Assembly (NCBI GenBank): GCA_016200955.1 | Contig: JACQDU010000217.1 | Location: 1 to 10,280, forward strand | Direction of reading: 5' to 3' | Source: a bacterium | Lineage (GTDB): Bacteria > Planctomycetota > J058 > JACQDU01 | DNA length: 10,280 bases | Shown here: piece by piece, positions 5,987-10,280 of the stretch | How positions within the stretch are numbered: the stretch's first letter is position 1 | Layout: every line of letters starts with the position of its first letter | Made by a program: the position numbers and the translations under genes | Notes under the pieces: generated by a model | What the model was told of the DNA's origin: nothing | Database searches by the model: none | What the model saw: only the letters and a program-made list of their open reading frames with translations

Positions 5987-7072
5987 ATGCTGCGAGCGGA
6001 GCTCATCTTCCCGGTGCTGGCCCTGGCTCTCGTCGCCTCGGTGTCGCCCGCGCTCGCCCAGGACGAGGACGAGGCGCCGGCGAAGCCCGAGAAGCGGGAG
6101 AAGGCGCCCGAGGTCACCGGCCGCAACGACGCTCTCAAGGCGGCCTTCAAGGAAGTCGCCGCGCGGACGAGCCCCTTCGTCGTGAAGGTCGGAAACGACG
6201 CTTACGGGGTCGTCCTCGAAGGGAACCTCATCGTCACGACCTCCGCGGCCGCGCGGGAGCACCGCGAGGTCGCCGTGCGCGGAGGCGGTCTCAAGGGGAA
6301 CGCTCGCGTGATCGGCGTGGACGAGGGCAACGCGATCGCGCTCCTCGAGGCGCCCTCCGCCGTCAAGGGAATCGAGCTCGCGAACGGCGAGGCGCTCCGG
6401 GTGGGGCAGTTCGTCGTCACGGTCGGCTCGGGCACGGAGGCTCTCTCGGTGGGCGTCCTCTCGGCGAAGTGCCGGAAGGTCGAGCCGCGCGACCTCTCCC
6501 AGTCCGCGGGCCTCATGGGGCTCATGTCGGACGGGATCGACGGGCCGAAGCGCGCTTACCCGAAGGTCCTCCAGCACGACGCTCCCATGACGGACGACAC
6601 GCTCGGGACGGCCCTCGTCGACTCGGCGGGGAAGCTCATCGGCGTGAACGTCGGCACGGGCTACCGCGGCTCGAGCTACGCGATCTGCTCGGACGACCTC
6701 ATGGAGTGCGTGAAGGCCCTCAAGGCCGGCAAGACCTCGACTCCTCTCGCGGAAGGCAAGAAGAAGGAGCCCGAGAAGCCGGCGGAAAAGAAGCCCGAGG
6801 AGCCCGCCAAGGGCAAACCTTACCTCGGCATGAACGTCGCCGAGCACAAGGACGGCTCGCTCGAGGTCGAGGAGATCGTCCCGGGAGGCCCCGCCGACAA
6901 GGCCGGGCTCAAGGTCGGCGATCGGATCTCGTCGGCCGACGGGACGAAGCTCGAGGGCCTCGATCAGCTCGCCGACTACATCGCGTCCAAGAAGCCGGGC
7001 GAGACGATCGTCCTCGCGACTCGCCGCGGCCGCGATGCCCGCGACGTGAGCGTCAAGCTCGGCTCGAAGTAG
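5987..7072 (+). CDS. Exported HtrA-like pseudoprotease with PDZ domain
   Basis: 361 residues from ATG 5987 (a GTG at 5975 would add four). A signal peptide ends ALA before QDEDE. The body follows the HtrA fold pattern (FVVKVGNDAYG, LIVTTSAAA, VIGVDEGNAIALLEA, VGQFVVTVGSG, ALVDSAGKLIGVN), but every catalytic position is changed. The TxxHV histidine site reads TTSAA. The expected Asp of the xDIALL strand is Asn115 (GNAIALLE). The GNSGGPL loop is DTLGTAL, with Leu206 in place of Ser. A Lys/Glu/Pro-rich linker (about 255-277) precedes a C-terminal PDZ domain (PYLGMNV, GGPADKAGLKVGDRI). It is therefore unlikely to be a protease. By analogy with other pseudoenzymes it may be a regulatory or scaffolding partner of the active HtrA encoded just upstream; this is inference. 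Its stop is 6 bp from that of the converging kinase gene. Confidence 0.85.
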   Translation: MLRAELIFPVLALALVASVSPALAQDEDEAPAKPEKREKAPEVTGRNDALKAAFKEVAARTSPFVVKVGNDAYGVVLEGNLIVTTSAAAREHREVAVRGGGLKGNARVIGVDEGNAIALLEAPSAVKGIELANGEALRVGQFVVTVGSGTEALSVGVLSAKCRKVEPRDLSQSAGLMGLMSDGIDGPKRAYPKVLQHDAPMTDDTLGTALVDSAGKLIGVNVGTGYRGSSYAICSDDLMECVKALKAGKTSTPLAEGKKKEPEKPAEKKPEEPAKGKPYLGMNVAEHKDGSLEVEEIVPGGPADKAGLKVGDRISSADGTKLEGLDQLADYIASKKPGETIVLATRRGRDARDVSVKLGSK

Positions 7073-7078
7073 CTCCCG

Positions 7079-8284
7079 TCACGAGAGCGCGAGGAGCGCC
7101 GAGGCGACGGTCGCCGCGAGGATCGCCGCCAGGACGAGCGCGAGGCCCATCCTCGAGCCGACGGGAGACGAGGCGCGGCGCTTCGCGCGATGGCGGCTTC
7201 CGGAGCCGGGTCGCGCCTCCTCCTCCGAGACGGCACGGCGCTTCGCTCGGCAGGGGTCGCGCAGCTTCGCGATCGCCGCGAGGAGCTCGCCCGGGCTCTG
7301 GAAGCGCTTCCTCCTCGACTTGTCGAGGAGCCGCGCGAGCAAGGCGGAGAAGCCGGGTGAGAGCGCCGGGTTCACGCTGCGCGGGTCCCGCGGCGTCTCG
7401 ATCACGTGCGCCGTCAGGAGATCGCCCGCGCTCTCGCACGGGAAGGGCGGCGAGCCCGTCGCCAGGTGGTAGAACGTCGCGCCGAGCGAGTAGAGGTCGC
7501 TCCTGATGTCGACGTCTCCTTCGGCGAGCGCGAGCTCGGGAGAGATGTAGAGAGGAGTCCCGAGCGTCTTCCCGGCGATCGTGATGCCGAGGTCCGAGTC
7601 GAGGTGCTTCGAGAGGCCGAGGTCGGCGAGCTTCGCTCTTCCCCCCGCGGGAAAACGGCCCGGGGGCGCGTCGTCCGGCAGAGTCACGAGGATGTTCTCG
7701 GGCTTCAAGTCCCTGTGCACGATGCGGCGCTCGGCGTAGTGCGAAATCGCGCCCGCGATCTGCTCCATGTAAGCGAGCGCTTCGCTCTCGGGGAGCGGGC
7801 CGTGCTCGTCGAGGAGCGCCTTCGCCGTCTTTCCGCGGACGCATTCCATGGCCAGGAAGAGGTGTCCGCGGCACTCGCCCGCCTCGTAGGCTCGGACGAG
7901 GTTCGGGTGCTCGAGCCGGGCGAGGAGCCTCGTCTCCTGGAGGAAGCGCGCCCGGAAGCGCGCGTCGCGCGAGGCGCGCGGGGAGAGGATCTTGATCGCG
8001 ACCTCGCGCTCGAGGCTCCGCTGGATCGCGCGGTAGACGCTGCCCATGCCGCCCGAGCCGAGCTTGTCCAGGAGGGCGTAGCCCTCGATCGGCCCCTGCT
8101 CCCGCTGTAGCCGCAGGACCTCGCGCGCCTCGTCCCGGGTCAAGTGCCCCTGCCGGACGAGGAGGGTCCCGACCTTCGCCCCTCGCTTCGCCGCCTGCCG
8201 CGAGAGCGTGAGCGTGAGCTGCTCGGGCGTGACGAGGTCCTCGAGCACGGCAAGCTCGCCGAACGGCACGGTCGCGACGGCCAT
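7079..8284 (-). CDS. Tail-anchored Hanks-type Ser/Thr kinase with N-terminal MshEN-like domain
   Basis: 401 residues. The kinase domain (about 68-340) is complete: glycine loop GSGGMGSVY (76-84), Lys98 in VAIKIL, Glu117, catalytic HRDLKPEN (190-197, Asp192), DLG in place of DFG (221-223), a GTPLYISPE activation segment and RSDLYSLG. The residues for catalysis are all there. Before it, residues 7-30 and 37-60 form two copies of a 24-residue pattern xxGxLxVxxxxVTxxQLxxxLxxQ; the second, KVGTLLVRQGHL followed by VLRLQ, fits the c-di-GMP-binding MshEN/GspE-N motif well. A basic linker (about 345-378) leads to one hydrophobic helix (379-400) at the very C-terminus, so the protein should be tail-anchored with no extracellular sensor. 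The start has a G-rich stretch just upstream. It lies 51 bp after the ureohydrolase gene on the same strand, probably co-transcribed. Confidence 0.9.
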   Translation of the reverse strand: MAVATVPFGELAVLEDLVTPEQLTLTLSRQAAKRGAKVGTLLVRQGHLTRDEAREVLRLQREQGPIEGYALLDKLGSGGMGSVYRAIQRSLEREVAIKILSPRASRDARFRARFLQETRLLARLEHPNLVRAYEAGECRGHLFLAMECVRGKTAKALLDEHGPLPESEALAYMEQIAGAISHYAERRIVHRDLKPENILVTLPDDAPPGRFPAGGRAKLADLGLSKHLDSDLGITIAGKTLGTPLYISPELALAEGDVDIRSDLYSLGATFYHLATGSPPFPCESAGDLLTAHVIETPRDPRSVNPALSPGFSALLARLLDKSRRKRFQSPGELLAAIAKLRDPCRAKRRAVSEEEARPGSGSRHRAKRRASSPVGSRMGLALVLAAILAATVASALLALS

Positions 8285-8335
8285 GCTCCCCCCGCGCTCT
8301 TTGTTCCCGCCGGGGGCGAGAGCGTGACACTCCTC

Positions 8336-9370
8336 TTAACGCGCCTCACTCGAGAGGAGCGCGAAGCCGATCTCCTTGTAGAGAACGCGGGCGCCGACGT
8401 TCGCGTCCCAGTCCTCGCCGGGGCCGGGCACGACCTCGTTGAGATCGAAGCCGACGATCCTCCGGCCTCTCGCGACGACCGCTTTCATGAGGCTCGTCGC
8501 CTCGGCGAACGAGAGACCGCCCAGGACCGGCGTTCCCGTGCTCGGGCAGGGCGAGGGGTCGAGGCCGTCGATGTCGAACGAGAGGTAGACGGTCCGCGGG
8601 AGCCGCTCGACGACCTCTCTCGCGATCTTCGACCACGGCTCGCCTTCCTGGAGCCGCGAGCGGAGGTCCGAATCGAAGAACGTCGAGAGCCTCCCCGCCT
8701 CCGAGAGGATCCGGTCGTTCTCCTCCTCGCAGAAGTCGCGGATCCCGACCTGGACGATGCGCGCGACCTGGCTCACGTTGTCGAGGACGTTCGCCATGAT
8801 CGAGGCGTGCGACCAACGGAAGCCCTCGTAGGCGTCGCGGAGGTCCGCGTGGGCATCGAAGTGCAGGATCCCGAGCCCGGGGAACCTCTCCGCGTGAGCC
8901 TTGATCGCGCCGAAGGGAGCGGAATGGTCTCCTCCGACGACCCCGACGAGCTTCCCTCGCTCGAGCCAGCGGCGCGTCTCGCTCTCGGTCCACTCGTTCA
9001 TGCGCACCGAGAGGGCGTCGACCTCGCGCACGCGCGCGAGGAGCGCCGGGTCCTCTCCCGCCCCTCCGGCCTCGATCACCGCCCGGGCCGCCTTCTTCGC
9101 CGCCTCGTTCCAGGAAGCGACCTCTCGCGGGAGCGGGAGCATGGCGATCCCTGCCTCGTAGGGACGCCCCGTCTCGCGGTCGAAGAGGTCCACCTGCCTC
9201 GAGGCCTCGAGGATCGCCGCCGGGCCGCCTGCCGCGCCGCCTCCCTTGGAGACCGTCGCTTCCCACGGGACCGGGATCAGGCCGACCCTCGCTTCGTCGG
9301 GAGTGAACGGGAGCCCGAAGACCCCGGACCCCGGCGCGGCCGCGGCGTTCGGATCGAAGGACGTCTTCAT
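8336..9370 (-). CDS. Agmatinase-family ureohydrolase (arginase superfamily)
   Basis: 344 residues, the usual family size. The binuclear manganese site is complete: His149 (GGDHS), Asp172, His174 and Asp176 (FDAHADLRD), and Asp266 and Asp268 (SFDIDGLDPS). The N-terminus FDPNAAAAPGSGVFGLPF followed by LIPVPWEAT matches the start of many proteins annotated agmatinase family, which supports ATG 9370. The frame stays open upstream to 9607, but that extension is Arg-rich and opposite a kinase relic. Enzymes of this superfamily hydrolyse a guanidino group to urea (arginine, agmatine, guanidinobutyrate) or formiminoglutamate. The exact substrate is not predictable from these motifs. No decarboxylase or polyamine gene is nearby. 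There is no Shine-Dalgarno sequence; a TATACT box lies just before the ATG, suggesting a leaderless mRNA. The kinase gene follows 51 bp downstream. Confidence 0.92.
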   Translation of the reverse strand: MKTSFDPNAAAAPGSGVFGLPFTPDEARVGLIPVPWEATVSKGGGAAGGPAAILEASRQVDLFDRETGRPYEAGIAMLPLPREVASWNEAAKKAARAVIEAGGAGEDPALLARVREVDALSVRMNEWTESETRRWLERGKLVGVVGGDHSAPFGAIKAHAERFPGLGILHFDAHADLRDAYEGFRWSHASIMANVLDNVSQVARIVQVGIRDFCEEENDRILSEAGRLSTFFDSDLRSRLQEGEPWSKIAREVVERLPRTVYLSFDIDGLDPSPCPSTGTPVLGGLSFAEATSLMKAVVARGRRIVGFDLNEVVPGPGEDWDANVGARVLYKEIGFALLSSEAR

Positions 9371-9384
9371 GGGAGAGAGTATAG
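9371..9384 (-). promoter_or_regulatory. TATACT -10 box and start-site motif of the agmatinase-family gene
   Basis: On the minus strand CTATACTCTCTCCC runs directly into the ATG. TATACT resembles a -10 element 7 nt before the start codon, so transcription would begin at or next to the ATG. No convincing -35 is visible. The same motif with three differences (CTATCCCCACTCCC plus ATG) precedes the pyrophosphorylase gene at 2216-2229. Confidence 0.4.
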
Positions 9385-9457
9385 AGGATTCGCTCTCGTG
9401 CCGACGAGGAGCGCTCGTGCTGCCTCTTCTCGAGCGCGCGAGACTGGGCGCGCGGGG

Positions 9458-9557
9458 ATCGGCTCCTACGAGGTCCCGCGAGAGGTCGGAAGGGCGGCAT
9501 GGGAGCCGTCTTCGAGGCGCGCTCCGCGGGATGGCCGCCGGGTCGCGATCAAGGTCT
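9458..9557 (+). pseudogene. Relic of a Ser/Thr kinase N-lobe with two frameshifts
   Basis: Translated across three frame segments the + strand reads IGSYEVPREVGR (9458-9493), GGMGAVFEARSAG (9493-9531) and GRRVAIKV (9533-9556). Joined, this is the start of a Hanks-type kinase domain with its glycine-rich loop (GRGGMGAVFEAR) and the ATP-binding lysine in VAIKV. One base is missing at the first junction and two at the second, so no single frame encodes it. After VAIKV I find no continuing kinase motifs (no HRD, no DFG) up to 9781. It is not a copy of the intact kinase at 7079-8284, whose loop region differs. The remaining 9558-9781 shows no gene I can support. A sequencing error could explain the frameshifts but not the missing catalytic lobe. 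Confidence 0.65.
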
Positions 9558-9781
9558 CCTCGCGACGGCGTCCCTCGCCCGATCCTCGCTGTGCGACCGC
9601 CTCGCACGATCGCGGGGCAGTCGAAGATCCTCGTGAAGATCTACCGCCGACTCCATCCGAGGCATCGATGTCGACACGCCGGAGAGGCTCGGCGGCCGGG
9701 CGTGGGCGCCGCATCCTCAGGGGGATATCCCGGCTTTGCCTATCGAGAACCGGAGAAACCGGGCTCGAGCGTGCCGCTCTC

Positions 9782-10280
9782 TCAGCTCAACGCATCGACG
9801 ACATCGAGCCAGCGCGAGTCCTCGTCGTGCGCCGAGAGGATCGCCGTGAGCTCGACGGCCTCGCTCGCGTTGCCGTTCCCATCTTGCAGGAGAGAGACGA
9901 GCTCGTCGTAACGCGCGCGCGCAGCCTTCGAGCGAGCGAGCCGGCGGTCGGTCTCGCCCGCGGCGGCGTCGCCCGCGCGCCCGCGCGCGCTCGAGGCGCG
10001 AGGCGACTTCCTGGAAGTCGGGCGGCTCGTGCACGAGCACGACCTCGCTCCTCCGCGCGAGCGCTCTCACGACCGCGTCCACCGGAGCGCCCGCGTCCTG
10101 CGAGAGCGCCTCCATGAGCTCCTCGTGGCGCGCACGCACCGGCCGCAGCTCGAGGAGCTCGAGCTTGAGCCGGTCGCGCTCGAGCCTCGCCTCGAGGGCG
10201 TCGTGGCGCGCACGCGCCGCCGCCGTGGCCTCTCGCTGCGCCCTCATCTCGGCGCCCTCCGCGAGCGTGAGCGCCCGGCC
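9782..10280 (-). CDS. Unrecognised repeat-containing protein, C-terminal part, frameshifted (5' end outside window)
   Basis: From the right edge the minus strand reads GRALTLAEGAEMRAQREA and continues through LLELRPVRARHEELMEAL and VLVHEPPDFQEVASRLERARA in one frame. Good coding sequence then continues one frame over: TDRRLARSKAARARYDEL, LLQDGNGNASEAVELTAILS and EDSRWLDVVDALS, ending in TGA at 9784-9782. The shift lies in a (GC)n-like tract at about 9967-9990. Staying in the first frame gives an Arg-rich tail that I do not believe. Three related segments (ARARHDAL, VRARHEEL, ARARYDEL) suggest internal duplication; a 15-nt exact repeat (10123-10137 and 10201-10215, 26 codons apart) encodes two of them. 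The region is probably helical, perhaps coiled-coil. I do not recognise the family. It is either a gene with a sequencing or slippage error, or a young pseudogene. Confidence 0.6.

Noticed and set aside
5405..6847. A 480-codon open frame on the minus strand across the HtrA pair
   Set aside because: It is antisense to both HtrA genes, which have signal peptides and family motifs; composition is shadow-like.
7073..7078. Shared terminator between the convergent pseudoprotease and kinase genes
   Set aside because: Only 6 bp separate the stop codons and no hairpin lies between them; any terminator must lie inside the opposing gene.
9466..9714. An 82-codon minus-strand frame upstream of the agmatinase-family gene
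   Set aside because: Arg/Ser-rich with no ribosome binding site or motifs, and it overlaps the kinase relic on the other strand.
9729..9763. Terminator hairpin (CCCGG/CCGGG) after the right-end gene
   Set aside because: Only about five clean pairs and a long loop, with no T-run.
8144..10117. A 657-codon open frame on the plus strand
   Set aside because: It is antisense to the agmatinase-family gene and the kinase start, has Arg/Asp/Glu-rich shadow composition and no motifs. Its one real-looking stretch (IGSYEV and VAIKV) is part of the kinase relic described separately.

Overview
The window is very GC-rich, with strong third-position G/C bias in its genes, and comes from a bacterium. A Hanks-type Ser/Thr kinase plus the relic of a second one, an HtrA pair with Sec signal peptides, a eukaryote-like UDP-sugar pyrophosphorylase, and short-period inverted repeats between genes fit a Planctomycetota, Myxococcota or Acidobacteriota-like lineage, often seen in metagenome assemblies. 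I lean to Planctomycetota, but no rRNA or marker gene is present, so this is only an impression.

Layout: (1) 2-1216 (+), C-terminal part of a B12-binding-type radical SAM protein, entering from the left edge. (2) 1217-1500, two adjacent inverted repeats built from 9-nt and 8-nt units. (3) 1501-2139 (-), a 212-residue, 16-cysteine zinc-ribbon protein, divergent from (4) 2230-3513 (+), a UDP-sugar/UDP-N-acetylhexosamine pyrophosphorylase gene. Its centre (about 2857-2967) is replaced by palindrome-rich sequence with an in-frame stop. (5) 3514-4430, a gene-free stretch with a third inverted repeat, a chain of perfect hairpins (3754-3886) and a 12-bp GC hairpin (4142-4177). (6) 4431-7072 (+), a two-gene operon: an exported HtrA-type protease with an intact catalytic triad and an unusual ~175-residue linker, followed by an exported HtrA-like protein that has lost all three catalytic residues. 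(7) 7079-8284 (-), a tail-anchored Ser/Thr kinase with an N-terminal MshEN-like (possible c-di-GMP-binding) domain. (8) 8336-9370 (-), an agmatinase-family ureohydrolase upstream of the kinase, probably co-transcribed with it. (9) 9371-9781, the agmatinase start region plus the frameshifted relic of another kinase N-lobe on the + strand. (10) 9782-10280 (-), the C-terminal part of an unrecognised protein containing a frameshift and entering from the right edge.

The most interesting items are the kinase with its MshEN-like module, the active/inactive HtrA pair and the linker of the active one, and the structured intergenic DNA. Three reading frames are broken (2857-2967, 9493-9532, about 9967-9990). 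That could be real gene decay or sequence/assembly error in GC-rich DNA, and read mapping would separate the two. I see no complete mobile element, CRISPR array, tRNA or rRNA.
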